64,000 bases of DNA. It comes from Micavibrio sp. UBA6212. Its GTDB lineage: Bacteria > Pseudomonadota > Alphaproteobacteria > Micavibrionales > Micavibrionaceae. How positions within the stretch are numbered: the first letter of the stretch is position 1; every line of letters begins with the position of its first letter. This document shows, one piece after another, positions 8,697 to 16,966 of the stretch. The stretch spans positions 36,681-100,680 of the forward strand of contig DISK01000009.1 in the NCBI GenBank assembly GCA_002421905.1. Reading direction: 5' to 3'. Under the pieces are notes generated by a model. That model did no database searches. It saw nothing but the letters and a program-made list of their open reading frames with translations, and was not told the DNA's origin. Made by a program: the position numbers and the translations under genes.

Positions 8697-9416
8697 ATGT
8701 CCCAAACAGCTCAAAAAACTGAACCTACACATACACCGGAGACCCCCGACGATTTTATAGCGTTGGGGCATACACCGATGATGGCGCAGTATATGGCGGT
8801 AAAAGTTGCTCATCCGGATTGTTTATTGTTTTACCGGATGGGTGATTTTTACGAGTTGTTTTTTGAGGACGCAATTATCGCCTCTGCGGTTCTGGATATT
8901 ACCCTGACCAAGCGCGGAAAGACACAGGGCGATGAAATTTCCATGTGTGGCGTTCCCTTTCATTCCTGTGAACCTTACCTTGCTCGTCTTATCCGCGCAG
9001 GTCATAAGGTTGCAATTTGTGAACAAACAGAAACGCCCGAGCAAGCAAAAAAGCGTGGGGGATCAAAAGCCCTTGTGAATCGAGAAGTGGTTCGCATTAT
9101 TACACCCGGAACACTTATTGAAGATACTCTTCTCAATGCTCGAGCGAATAATTATCTTGCTGCAACCATTGATATTGGTGGGCAGTGTGGTCTGGCCATT
9201 GCGGATGTTTCGACTGGTGAATTTTTGGTACAAACCGTGGTCAAAGACGCCATTTTATCCACGTTGATCCGTCTTGACGCCAGCGAAGTGCTCCTACCAT
9301 CTTCTATGAATGCCAAGGATTTCTCGATTGTTCAGGGATTAACCCCTCTTCCCTCTTCCCTCTTCCGAATTCGACAGCGACAAAGGACGAGGCCGCTTGG
9401 AACATCTGTTCGGTGA
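8697..9416 (+). CDS. mutS: MutS N-terminal fragment (mismatch-recognition domain)
   Basis: A 239-residue frame holding the mismatch-binding domain I and part of the connector. The Phe-x-Glu pair that stacks on the mispaired base is within GDFYELFFEDA. After the repeat at 9344-9364 the frame reads about 17 out-of-frame residues (RIRQRQRTRPLGTSVR) that match nothing in MutS, then stops. Without the clamp and ATPase domains this fragment should not support repair. It is listed separately because it is what the sequence as given would translate. Confidence 0.8.
   Translation: MSQTAQKTEPTHTPETPDDFIALGHTPMMAQYMAVKVAHPDCLLFYRMGDFYELFFEDAIIASAVLDITLTKRGKTQGDEISMCGVPFHSCEPYLARLIRAGHKVAICEQTETPEQAKKRGGSKALVNREVVRIITPGTLIEDTLLNARANNYLAATIDIGGQCGLAIADVSTGEFLVQTVVKDAILSTLIRLDASEVLLPSSMNAKDFSIVQGLTPLPSSLFRIRQRQRTRPLGTSVR
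9344..9366 (+). repeat. three tandem copies of a 7-bp unit inside mutS
   Basis: CCCTCTT occurs at 9344-9350, 9351-9357 and 9358-9364, followed by a partial CC. Seven is not a multiple of three, so each gain or loss of a unit shifts the reading frame. Reading both frames codon by codon shows that loss of exactly one unit restores the MutS frame. The unit lies between the connector-domain part and the conserved EFDSDKGRG segment. Confidence 0.95.
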
Positions 9417-11388
9417 ACAGATCATGTCCGACCTTGGCGCTTTTTCACGAGCAGAGATTGCTGCCTGTGGCGCATTGATTTCCTACATTGATGCAACACA
9501 AAAGGGCCAGTTGCCGCATCTCCTTAAACCGCATCAAATTTCCTCTTCCTCTGTTATGGAGATTGATCCATCAACCTTGAGATCTCTTGAGCTGCTGAGG
9601 ACACAATCGGGTGAAAAAAATGGTTCCCTGATTGATACAATTGATATGACACTGACTGGAGCCGGGGCGCGGATGTTACAATCACGCCTGACCTCGCCAC
9701 TTCGGGATGTGGGGGAAATTACCCGTCGTCATAATGAAGTTGAAACCTTGATTGCGAATTTTTCATTGAATGATGATATACGCAGATCACTCAAACTTGT
9801 TCCGGATATGGAACGGGCGATTGCTCGTCTTAGTTTGATGCGTGGAGGGCCACGCGACTTGTCTTCCATTCGAGATGGGCTTGGTATTGCGGCTGCTCTT
9901 CGCGCACGCATTCTTGAAAAAGGATTGGGGCAATCAGCTTTAGATAAAATTTGCGCGGCAATCTCCCTTTCCAGTGACATTGAATCGATACAGGATCTCT
10001 TATCTTCTGCTCTCGTAGAAAGTCCACCCATGTTGTCACGGGATGGTGGATTTATTGTATCTGGTTATTGCCCCGAACTGGATAAATACATGGGACTTAA
10101 AAGTGAAGCGCGCCAACATATCGCGGCCTTGCAAGGCAAATATGTTGCCATGACTGGTGTTGATGCTCTTAAAATTACACACAATAATATTCTGGGATAT
10201 TATATCGAGGTTCCTGCAAAACGCGCGGATGCCCTATTGGTCAAAGATGGGGGCATTGAAAATAACCCCTTCGTTCACCGTCAGACAATGGCAAATGCCA
10301 TGCGTTTTACAACACCAGAACTCGCCGAGCTGGAACGGGATATTTCTGCGGCTGCGGACAAAGCTCTTGCACTTGAAGAAAGTTATTTTTCTCAATTCTG
10401 CAGCCATGTTCTTTCACTGGCGAATGAAATCAGCCTTATTTCCCGTGCAATCGCCGAACTTGATCTCGCGTCTGCCAATGCGGTTTTAGCGGTTGATCGC
10501 AGCTATGTTCGTCCTCAAATCGTTGATGGGACAGACTTTGAAATCATTGGCGGACGGCATCCGGTTGTCGAATATTCCTTAAAGAAAAACCACACGGAAT
10601 TTGCGCCGAATAACTGCACGCTGCAAAAAGATGAAATGCTGTGGTTGTTAACGGGGCCTAACATGGCTGGGAAATCAACTTTTTTACGGCAAAACGCGTT
10701 GATCGCCATCATGGCGCAAGCAGGATTTTATGTTCCTGCTCAATCCGCCACCATCGGCGTCATTGATAAGGTTTTCAGTCGTGTGGGTGCATCGGATGAC
10801 CTTGCCAAGGGGCAATCCACCTTTATGATGGAAATGGTTGAAACATCCGCCATCCTTAAAAACGCGACCTCAAAATCATTGGTGATTCTCGATGAGATTG
10901 GACGAGGAACCGCTACCTATGACGGACTATCGATCGCATGGGCGGCGCTTGAGTACCTTCATAATAAAATTGGGTGCAGAGGCTTATTTGCCACCCATTA
11001 TCATGAACTGACCAATCTTTCCAAAGATTTGAAAAATCTTGCCTGCTACACAATGCAAATTCGTGAATGGAAGGGTGAAGTTATTTTCCTGCACCATGTC
11101 GCAAAAGGAACCGCAGATCGTTCCTATGGAATTCATGTTGCCCAGCTCGCAGGGCTTCCAGCCGAAGTCATTGCGCGCGCAGAACAGGTTTTATCTCTGC
11201 TTGAAGAACACAAGACAAAAAATGCAGCATTGGAATTGCCTTTATTTCAAGTTCCGGCGCCTGCTCCTGTGAGAGTAAAAAAATCTGCTGTCGAAGAGGC
11301 TCTGGAAACCATAAATCCGGACAGTCTTACTCCACGCGATGCTCTGGATTCTTTGTACCGGCTGAAGGCTCTTTTGCATCGGGAATAA
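9397..11388 (+). CDS. mutS: MutS C-terminal fragment (core, clamp and ATPase domains)
   Basis: A 663-residue frame that opens at a TTG (9397) or an ATG (9424). Neither is preceded by a convincing ribosome binding site. It contains the lever/clamp region, then the ABC-type ATPase: Walker A near residue 419 and the DEIGRG Walker B near residue 500. Conserved MutS sequence continues upstream of the TTG in this same frame (SSEFDSDKGRGRLEH), which shows that the TTG is not an original start. The 3' end overlaps the antiporter gene on the other strand by 62 bases. Confidence 0.75.
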   Translation: MEHLFGEQIMSDLGAFSRAEIAACGALISYIDATQKGQLPHLLKPHQISSSSVMEIDPSTLRSLELLRTQSGEKNGSLIDTIDMTLTGAGARMLQSRLTSPLRDVGEITRRHNEVETLIANFSLNDDIRRSLKLVPDMERAIARLSLMRGGPRDLSSIRDGLGIAAALRARILEKGLGQSALDKICAAISLSSDIESIQDLLSSALVESPPMLSRDGGFIVSGYCPELDKYMGLKSEARQHIAALQGKYVAMTGVDALKITHNNILGYYIEVPAKRADALLVKDGGIENNPFVHRQTMANAMRFTTPELAELERDISAAADKALALEESYFSQFCSHVLSLANEISLISRAIAELDLASANAVLAVDRSYVRPQIVDGTDFEIIGGRHPVVEYSLKKNHTEFAPNNCTLQKDEMLWLLTGPNMAGKSTFLRQNALIAIMAQAGFYVPAQSATIGVIDKVFSRVGASDDLAKGQSTFMMEMVETSAILKNATSKSLVILDEIGRGTATYDGLSIAWAALEYLHNKIGCRGLFATHYHELTNLSKDLKNLACYTMQIREWKGEVIFLHHVAKGTADRSYGIHVAQLAGLPAEVIARAEQVLSLLEEHKTKNAALELPLFQVPAPAPVRVKKSAVEEALETINPDSLTPRDALDSLYRLKALLHRE

Positions 11389-12613
11389 CCACCAACGCCT
11401 TAACGGCCCCACCATCGACCTCACCGGATAACTTGAAGGCCAGCTTGGCAATCGGGGGGCCGATTGTCTCGAGAACTGCCACTGCTGCGAAAATCAGGAT
11501 GGCAACCTGTGCGCCAATATAAGGCATCAGGGAATTTGTTGTCTGCAACAATCCGATTGCCATTCCCGCCATTGGCATTAACAACATGCCTGTGGCTGAT
11601 GATTGTTTGAAAGTGTAATCCAGAGATCGTGTTGCCCCGATCAAAACCAGATATTTGACCGCACAACGGACAAATGGGAACAAAATGGCAATCCAGCCAG
11701 CCGTAACCAGTTCATTGACGTGCAGGCTAGCTCCTGCGGTGACAAACAAAATGATATAAAAAATATCTTCCGCATAGCCAAAGTCTGTATTGGTGATGGG
11801 GTGGGTTTCTTTTTCAAACCATCTGACCATAATTCCAAAAACCAGACAGGAGAATAAAAACGACATCTGCAATGCCGCATTCAGCCCCAATGTCAGCATA
11901 ATCCCACCCAGCATTAGCGGAAAAACATAGTGGAATGTTTTAGGCTGCAAAAATTTTGCTAACCACGTCACCGCATAGGCCATTACAGCTCCGATAGCAA
12001 ATCCACCAATCATGCGATAGCTCGGAATACCAAATATATCGCCCCATGTTGCCTCGGACGAATAGAGCGCGAAAGGCAGAGCGCTACTAAAAATAATAAA
12101 TGAAATCAGATTATTCAGTGCCACAAGAACCTTGGTATTTTCTGTTACTTCCCCTTTGGCGCGCATTTCACTGGCCACATGAACCAGAACAGCAGGCGAA
12201 GAGGAAATTCCAATGGCGGCGACAAGAACAGAAACAATTCCAGAAAATCCAAAAAGTGAAAGAAGCAAGAATATGCTGACAAAGGTTACGAGTGACTCAA
12301 CCACTGAGACAATAATAATTTTGGGGTGTTTAATAACATGTTCGGGGTGCAGGGAACACCCGAGTTTATATAAAATCAGTCCCAAAGAGATTTGAACCAG
12401 ATGTCCGGCCTGAGTAATAACCTGATTGCTAATTAACCCCGCGCCCTCCGGCCCCATCAGCAAGCCCACCAGCATAAATCCCGAAATGGTAGGCAGCCAC
12501 TGGATGCGTGTTGCGACCAGTCCTCCGACCACTCCAAAAATCATGAACATCCCGAAAATAATCGGAAAATTCATTTGCAGTGGGAAAATGCTTTGGAAAA
12601 TTTGCTCTAACAT
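11327..12613 (-). CDS. CPA2 family cation:proton antiporter
   Basis: A 428-residue membrane protein with about 12 hydrophobic segments and the layout of the Na+/H+ exchanger domain (PF00999, CPA2 branch). The conserved ISGFMLVGLLMGPEGAGLI segment near residue 45 and the discontinuous helix ISSSPAVLVHVASEM near residue 135 are as in KefB/KefC- and RosB-type transporters. There is no C-terminal TrkA-N (NAD-binding) domain; the tail is a short hydrophilic stretch. It should exchange K+ or Na+ for protons at the inner membrane; the ion cannot be told from sequence. It converges on mutS with a 62-base overlap of coding ends. It is divergent from the old yellow enzyme gene. Confidence 0.85.
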   Translation of the reverse strand: MLEQIFQSIFPLQMNFPIIFGMFMIFGVVGGLVATRIQWLPTISGFMLVGLLMGPEGAGLISNQVITQAGHLVQISLGLILYKLGCSLHPEHVIKHPKIIIVSVVESLVTFVSIFLLLSLFGFSGIVSVLVAAIGISSSPAVLVHVASEMRAKGEVTENTKVLVALNNLISFIIFSSALPFALYSSEATWGDIFGIPSYRMIGGFAIGAVMAYAVTWLAKFLQPKTFHYVFPLMLGGIMLTLGLNAALQMSFLFSCLVFGIMVRWFEKETHPITNTDFGYAEDIFYIILFVTAGASLHVNELVTAGWIAILFPFVRCAVKYLVLIGATRSLDYTFKQSSATGMLLMPMAGMAIGLLQTTNSLMPYIGAQVAILIFAAVAVLETIGPPIAKLAFKLSGEVDGGAVKALVVIPDAKEPSAGTKNPEHRVE

Positions 12614-12825
12614 GCGGTGATTCTGCCCTTCTTTCAGATGAATTGTACCTTTTTTTATATTGCGGGAACAGACTCTTGCCTTTTTCCGATAAAATGACTG
12701 TGAGAATGCTCGATCTCATCAAACTTTATTGGGAGAAACGCCCCATATTGAAAATTTGGAAATATTACTTATTCTCTTTATCCTCTATAACAAATGAACC
12801 TCTTAATAGAAAGCCTTCCTGCCTT

Positions 12826-13884
12826 ATGTCTCAATTATTTGTTCCTTTACTGCTTGGTGATCTTCAACTCCCTAATCGTATTATTATGGCTCCTTTAACA
12901 AGAGCGCGTGCCGACAATTCGGGACGTGTTCCCAATGATTTGATGGCCGAATATTACGCGCAACGTGCCGGAGCAGGACTGATTATTAGTGAGGCAACCT
13001 GTGTGACCCCGATGGGTGTCGGATATGCAAATACCCCCGGCATATGGTCTGACGAACAAGTTGAAGGATGGAAAAAGGTAACCAAGGCCGTCCACGAAAA
13101 AGGTGGACGGATTTTTTTGCAACTCTGGCATGTCGGGCGAATTTCTCACCCTATATTTTTGAATGGCGAAACTCCTGTAGCGCCAAGCGCCATCAAGCCA
13201 GCCGGACATGTTAATCTGGTGCGTCCAATTACCGAATTTCCTATTCCACGAGCCCTAAGCTTGGAAGAAATTCCCTATATCGTTGCTGCCTATAAAAAAG
13301 GTGCAGAAAATGCTAAAAAAGCTGGATTTGATGGTGTGGAAATCCACGGTGCCAACGGGTATCTGCTTGACCAGTTTTTACAAGATCGCACCAACATCCG
13401 CGATGATATTTATGGCGGATCAATTGAGAATCGGGCACGGCTTATTCTCGAAGTTGCGGATGCTGTCATCGAAGTCTGGGGGGCCGGACGTGTAGGCATG
13501 CATCTTTCCCCTCGTGCAGACAAACATGATATGGGGGACAGCACCAAAACCGAAACATTCTCCTACCTTGCCCGCGAACTGGGTAAGCGTGGCATTGCCT
13601 TTATCTGTACCAGAGAACATGTGGCAGAGGACAGCCTATCTCCTCTGCTCAAAAAAGAGTTTGGCGGTGTCCTGATTTCTAACGAAGGTCTAACAAAAGA
13701 AAGTGGCGAGGCCTTACTGGCCGCGGGGAAAGCCGATGCAATTGCCTTTGGACAGATTTATATCGCCAATCCGGACTTAGCAGAGCGCTTTGCAGCAGGG
13801 GCTGACCTCAACGTCCCTGACAATTCCACCTTCTACGGTGGTGGGGCAAATGGTTACACTGATTATCCATTTATGGGTGAATAG
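12826..13884 (+). CDS. NADH:flavin oxidoreductase, old yellow enzyme family (NemA-like)
   Basis: An FMN-dependent ene-reductase of the old yellow enzyme family, which reduces activated double bonds in electrophiles using NAD(P)H. The frame is open from 12580, but the conserved protein begins at the ATG at 12826 (MSQLFVPLLLGDLQLPNRI), giving 352 residues, normal for the family. Family segments are MAPLTRARAD near residue 20, the active-site GVEIHGANGYLLDQFLQD near residue 170, and LSPRADKHDMGDS near residue 225. The physiological substrate is unknown; detoxification is the usual role. Confidence 0.92.
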   Translation: MSQLFVPLLLGDLQLPNRIIMAPLTRARADNSGRVPNDLMAEYYAQRAGAGLIISEATCVTPMGVGYANTPGIWSDEQVEGWKKVTKAVHEKGGRIFLQLWHVGRISHPIFLNGETPVAPSAIKPAGHVNLVRPITEFPIPRALSLEEIPYIVAAYKKGAENAKKAGFDGVEIHGANGYLLDQFLQDRTNIRDDIYGGSIENRARLILEVADAVIEVWGAGRVGMHLSPRADKHDMGDSTKTETFSYLARELGKRGIAFICTREHVAEDSLSPLLKKEFGGVLISNEGLTKESGEALLAAGKADAIAFGQIYIANPDLAERFAAGADLNVPDNSTFYGGGANGYTDYPFMGE

Positions 13885-13977
13885 GTGCATGGAGGGGTGT
13901 TTGGAATTATCTAGACTATCCCTCCTTCCCTATATAGAATGCCGGCTTATTATAACCCGAACATGAATTGAATTTTT

Positions 13978-14271
13978 ATGCCAGATAAACCGAATTGGCT
14001 CAAATGCCTCTTGCCTGCTGTGGGCGACACCATCAAATGGAATGAACCTTTGTGGGCAGAACCCAGCAAGCCACGCGGCAAACCAGATAAAATCGGCGAA
14101 CAACAAGTTATTGCCAAGGTCCTTTCCATCCATGAGATCATTGAATTGGAAGTGATCAACGTTGAAAAGATTTCTCCTGCCCCTGCTCCGGTCAAAGTCA
14201 AAATAGGCGATATCATCCGGCGCAAGAAGCCGTCTATTGCCTTGGGCAACCCTCATAAACTCGCGAATTAA
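13978..14271 (+). CDS. conserved small protein of unknown function
   Basis: A 97-residue protein without a signal peptide or membrane segment. It is rich in Lys and Pro, with a central beta-prone IIELEVINVEKISPAP stretch and a KPRGKPDKIGEQ segment. The pattern gives the impression of a small conserved alphaproteobacterial family, but I cannot name one. It ends 25 bases before the cold-shock gene on the same strand, and those two plus the methyltransferase are closely spaced, so co-transcription is likely. The ribosome binding site before the ATG is weak. Confidence 0.65.
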   Translation: MPDKPNWLKCLLPAVGDTIKWNEPLWAEPSKPRGKPDKIGEQQVIAKVLSIHEIIELEVINVEKISPAPAPVKVKIGDIIRRKKPSIALGNPHKLAN

Positions 14272-14296
14272 ATTCTTTTATATAAGGACTTCTTAC

Positions 14297-14512
14297 ATGG
14301 CTATCGGCAAAATCTTATTATTCAAAGAAGATAAAGGTTACGGATTTATTGAACCTCAGGACGGCGGAAATAACGTTTATCTGCATATTTCTGCTCTGGA
14401 AACCGCAGGGATAAAAACCATCAATGTCGGGCAAACTGTCCAATATGACCTTCACACTGAAGAAAATGGAAAAATCTCAGCAATCAACATCTCCCTTATT
14501 GACGCGGCCTGA
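14297..14512 (+). CDS. cold-shock domain protein (CspA family)
   Basis: A single-domain OB-fold nucleic acid-binding protein. The ATG at 14297 is chosen over the longer open frame because AAGGA lies 13 bases upstream and the family's N-terminus starts there (MAIGKILLFKEDKGYGFI). Both RNA-binding motifs are recognisable: RNP1-like GYGFIEPQD and RNP2-like VYLHISAL. At 71 residues it has the normal length. Unlike most CspA proteins it lacks the tryptophan in the first strand (KWF becomes LLF). Function in mRNA unfolding or growth-phase adaptation is the family expectation. Confidence 0.9.
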   Translation: MAIGKILLFKEDKGYGFIEPQDGGNNVYLHISALETAGIKTINVGQTVQYDLHTEENGKISAINISLIDAA

Positions 14513-14516
14513 TTGA

Positions 14517-15674
14517 ATGACCTTACCTTTCTTTGTTACCGAATTTATTTTGGCCATTGAAAAAAGTTTGCAGGATAACAGTTTTGCAAAAATTTCTTTG
14601 GGGTCGTATTCCGGTGATGAACCGGGAATGAAAAATATTCACATTCGAAAGATCAAAGTAAAACGTCAGGATAAATTAAGCTTCACCTACCGTTTCAAAA
14701 CGCGCGATATCGTTAAAAACTATGACTTTCCTGATGCCTTTGCAATGATTGAAGATGCTTTATGTGACGGGTTTCATTCAGCAACGCTTTTTACCACTCA
14801 ATTTGATCTGGTCTTGGAAAAGAAGACTCTCAAAACCAAAGCGGCCACTGTCAAAGAAGCCCCTCCGTCAGATCATGACCGCCAGAAAAACCGCTTAATT
14901 TCCTCAGAAGGAAAACAATATCTATATGATCTGAAAATCACTGACGACAAAGGTCAGGTGTATAAAAACACACAAGACAAGTTTCGTCAGATCAATAAAT
15001 ATATAGAAATCCTGAGCTGCCTTATTAAAAATATTTCGCCGGATCAAATCAAAAAAATTGTCGATATGGGATCAGGCAAAGGCTATCTGACTTTTGCTCT
15101 TTATGATTATCTGTTGAGCCAGAATATAAATGCCGATGTGGTCGGGGTAGAGTATCGTCAGGATATGGTTGATCTGTGCAACGGGATGGCCGAAAAAAAT
15201 GATTTCACTCACCTGTCTTTTTCCCAAGGCACAATTAATGACTATGATTGCTCGGAAGCAAATATCCTGATCGCACTTCATGCTTGCGACACGGCAACAG
15301 ATGATGCGATTGCCAAAGGCATTGAAGCGGATGCGGAATTGATTGTTGTGGCCCCGTGTTGTCACAAACAGATTCGTCGGGAAATCGAACAGAATAAAAC
15401 TTCAAATGATCTCGACTTCCTTTTGAAATACGGGACGTTTTTGGAGCGTCAGGCGGAAATGGTGACCGATGGGTTGCGCGCGCTGATCCTTGAATATTGT
15501 GGTTATTCAACCAAGGTTTTTGAATTTATCTCAGACGCCCATACGCCGAAGAATGTTTTGATCGTTGCCACGCGCACCAACAAAACAAGGAATAACCCCC
15601 AGATTCTTGAAAAAATAAAAGCGGCCAAAACCTATTTCGGAATTGGCCACCATCATCTGGAAAAAGTTCTCTAG
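14517..15674 (+). CDS. SAM-dependent methyltransferase (Methyltransf_32-like)
   Basis: A 385-residue protein. The N-terminal 160 residues do not match a family I recognise. The C-terminal part is a Rossmann-type methyltransferase with motif I IVDMGSGKGYLTFALYDYL near residue 182 and LIALHACDTATDDAI near residue 247. A VVAPCCHKQIRRE motif follows near residue 275. The ALHACDTATD/PCCHKQ pair is typical of the PF13679 methyltransferase family, whose substrates are mostly unknown. It starts four bases after the cold-shock gene, so it is probably co-transcribed. RNA or small-molecule methylation cannot be decided from sequence. Confidence 0.8.
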   Translation: MTLPFFVTEFILAIEKSLQDNSFAKISLGSYSGDEPGMKNIHIRKIKVKRQDKLSFTYRFKTRDIVKNYDFPDAFAMIEDALCDGFHSATLFTTQFDLVLEKKTLKTKAATVKEAPPSDHDRQKNRLISSEGKQYLYDLKITDDKGQVYKNTQDKFRQINKYIEILSCLIKNISPDQIKKIVDMGSGKGYLTFALYDYLLSQNINADVVGVEYRQDMVDLCNGMAEKNDFTHLSFSQGTINDYDCSEANILIALHACDTATDDAIAKGIEADAELIVVAPCCHKQIRREIEQNKTSNDLDFLLKYGTFLERQAEMVTDGLRALILEYCGYSTKVFEFISDAHTPKNVLIVATRTNKTRNNPQILEKIKAAKTYFGIGHHHLEKVL

Positions 15675-15683
15675 TTTTATAGG

Positions 15684-16496
15684 TTATTCCCCATCGCTCA
15701 TCAATTCATCCCAGCGATCGGACGGGCACATGCCAACGACGTTAAAGCCACAATCGACATAGTGGATTTCTCCAGTAACTGCCGAAGACATATCGGAGAG
15801 TAAATAAACGCCCGTACTTCCCAATTCTTCCAAGCCGACCGGACGGCGCAAAGGTGCTGTCAGTGTATTATATTTGAAAGTTTTGCGGGCCGAGCCGATT
15901 GCTGATCCAGCGAGTGTTCTCATCGGGCCAGCAGAGATCGAGTTCACGCGGATATTGTCTTGTCCCAGATCAGCCGCGAGGTAGCGCACAGAGGCTTCAA
16001 GTGCTGCTTTCGCCACACCCATGACGTTGTAATTTGGCATGACTTTTTCAGCGCCATAATAAGACAGTGTGATCGCCGATCCACCATTTTTCATCAAAGG
16101 TGCGGCGCGTTTCATCACGGCGGTGAAGGAATAGCAAGACACATTCATCGACAACAAGAAGTTATCGAGGCTTGTGTCAACATAACGGCCTTTAAGTTCT
16201 TCCTTGTTGGAAAAAGCGATTGAATGAACAATAAAATCAATGGTACCAAATTTTTCTTCAATTTCGGCAAAAGCACGATCAAGATCGGCCATGTTGCTGA
16301 CGTCACAATCAATCAATGTTTTCACACCAATTTCTGCAGCCAAAGGCTCGACCCGTTTTTTGAACTGGTCTCCTTGATAGGTGAATGCCATCTCGGCCCC
16401 CTGTTCAGCACAGGCCTTGGCAATCCCCCAGGCAATCGAATAGCCATTAGCAACGCCCATGACTACGCCACGCTTGCCTTTCATTAATCCAGTCAT
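15684..16496 (-). CDS. fabI: enoyl-ACP reductase (NADH), FabI type
   Basis: A 270-residue short-chain dehydrogenase fold enzyme that reduces the enoyl-ACP double bond in the last step of each fatty-acid elongation round. The N-terminal cofactor segment GVANGYSIAWGIAKACAEQGA and the catalytic Tyr-x6-Lys (in NYNVMGVAKAALE near residue 165) are those of FabI. A C-terminal GGFNVVGM-like segment (CGFNVVGMCP) is also present. The gene belongs to the fabA-fabB-fabI run, but a DUF559 nuclease gene and its repeats lie between fabB and fabI. Confidence 0.95.
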   Translation of the reverse strand: MTGLMKGKRGVVMGVANGYSIAWGIAKACAEQGAEMAFTYQGDQFKKRVEPLAAEIGVKTLIDCDVSNMADLDRAFAEIEEKFGTIDFIVHSIAFSNKEELKGRYVDTSLDNFLLSMNVSCYSFTAVMKRAAPLMKNGGSAITLSYYGAEKVMPNYNVMGVAKAALEASVRYLAADLGQDNIRVNSISAGPMRTLAGSAIGSARKTFKYNTLTAPLRRPVGLEELGSTGVYLLSDMSSAVTGEIHYVDCGFNVVGMCPSDRWDELMSDGE

Positions 16497-16510
16497 TTTT
16501 TATTTTCCTT

Positions 16511-16915
16511 TTAACCTTGACTACTTAACTTTTTAATCTGCTCCCTCGCCCCTTGTGGGAGAGGGTTGGGGTGAGGGGATTTTCTTAGTGGGGTAACAAC
16601 TTCGATTAAGTCAGTTAAAACCCCTTCAATATTCCCTAGCACCTCGTTATTCCAATATCGCTTAACCAGAAAGCCTTCTTCTTCTAAAAAAGCATCCCTA
16701 AACTGGTCTGTTTGGCATTCGCAATGTTGCCCTCCATCAATCTCGACAACCAGCCTTAAATCGAAACAGACAAAATCAAGAATGTAGTTTCCCAACGGAA
16801 CCTGTCTTCTAAATTTTAAGTTCTCAAATTTTCTACCTCGAATTTTAGACCAGAACAATTTTTCGGCCTCTGTTTGCTTCGCTCTCAACTCCTTAGAAAA
16901 CAAATTTGCCTTCAT
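16511..16915 (-). CDS. DUF559 (Vsr-like) endonuclease domain protein
   Basis: A 134-residue protein of the DUF559 family, related in fold to very-short-patch-repair (Vsr) nucleases. Family segments are LRAKQTEAEKLFWSKIRGR near residue 10, FRRQVPLGNYILDFVCFDLRLVVEIDG near residue 40 (with the catalytic-type Asp and Glu) and the following DGGQH. The start codon lies two bases inside one inverted repeat (16917-16952). The C-terminal tail (SPHPNPLPQGAREQ) is translated from the other repeat (16541-16579). The gene lies between fabB and fabI on the operon strand, with only 51 bases to fabB and 14 to fabI. Targets are unknown; I infer a repeat-linked mobile cassette. Confidence 0.85.
   Translation of the reverse strand: MKANLFSKELRAKQTEAEKLFWSKIRGRKFENLKFRRQVPLGNYILDFVCFDLRLVVEIDGGQHCECQTDQFRDAFLEEEGFLVKRYWNNEVLGNIEGVLTDLIEVVTPLRKSPHPNPLPQGAREQIKKLSSQG
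16541..16579. repeat. inverted repeat, left copy, DUF559 cassette
   Basis: GC-rich element containing GCCCCTTGTGGGAGAGGG and GGGGTGAGGGG. Its reverse complement matches 16917-16952 at roughly nine positions in ten. It lies inside the 3' coding end of the DUF559 gene and encodes the common PHPNPLPQGARE tail seen in many proteobacterial annotations. Confidence 0.85.
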
Positions 16916-16916
16916 T

Positions 16917-16952
16917 TCCCCTCACCCTCCCCTCTCCCACAAGGGGAGAGGG
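16917..16952. repeat. inverted repeat, right copy, DUF559 cassette
   Basis: Contains CCCCTCACCCTCCCC and CTCCCACAAGGGGAGAGGG, the inverted counterpart of 16541-16579. It begins immediately upstream of the DUF559 start codon and ends 14 bases from the fabB stop, so repeat plus nuclease gene fill nearly the whole fabB-fabI gap. Confidence 0.85.
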
Positions 16953-16966
16953 TCTAGGTAAAAATA

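Larger units (their letters stand above)
8697..11388 (+). pseudogene. mutS: DNA mismatch repair protein MutS, reading frame split by a 7-bp repeat
   Basis: MutS detects base mismatches after replication and recruits MutL. All family parts are here but in two frames. Frame one carries the N-terminal mismatch-recognition domain with the FYE motif at residues 51-53. The other frame carries the connector, clamp and ATPase domains, with Walker A GPNMAGKST, Walker B ILDEIGRG and the switch FATHYHEL. The break lies exactly at three copies of CCCTCTT (9344-9364). With two copies the reading continues T-P-L-P-S-S-E-F-D-S-D-K-G-R-G into the second frame, giving about 894 codons, a normal MutS length. 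As written, full-length MutS is not made. Possible readings are a slipped (phase-variable) state, a fixed inactivating mutation, or a sequence error. It lies five bases after dut. Confidence 0.9.

Noticed and set aside
8697..11388. Programmed ribosomal frameshift as explanation for split mutS
   Set aside because: No slippery heptamer or downstream structure is evident at the join, and the break coincides exactly with a 7-bp repeat whose loss by one copy restores the frame.
13885..13960. Hairpin GGAGGG ... CCCTCC after the old yellow enzyme gene
   Set aside because: A 6-bp stem with a loop over 20 bases and no U-tract; too weak to call a terminator.
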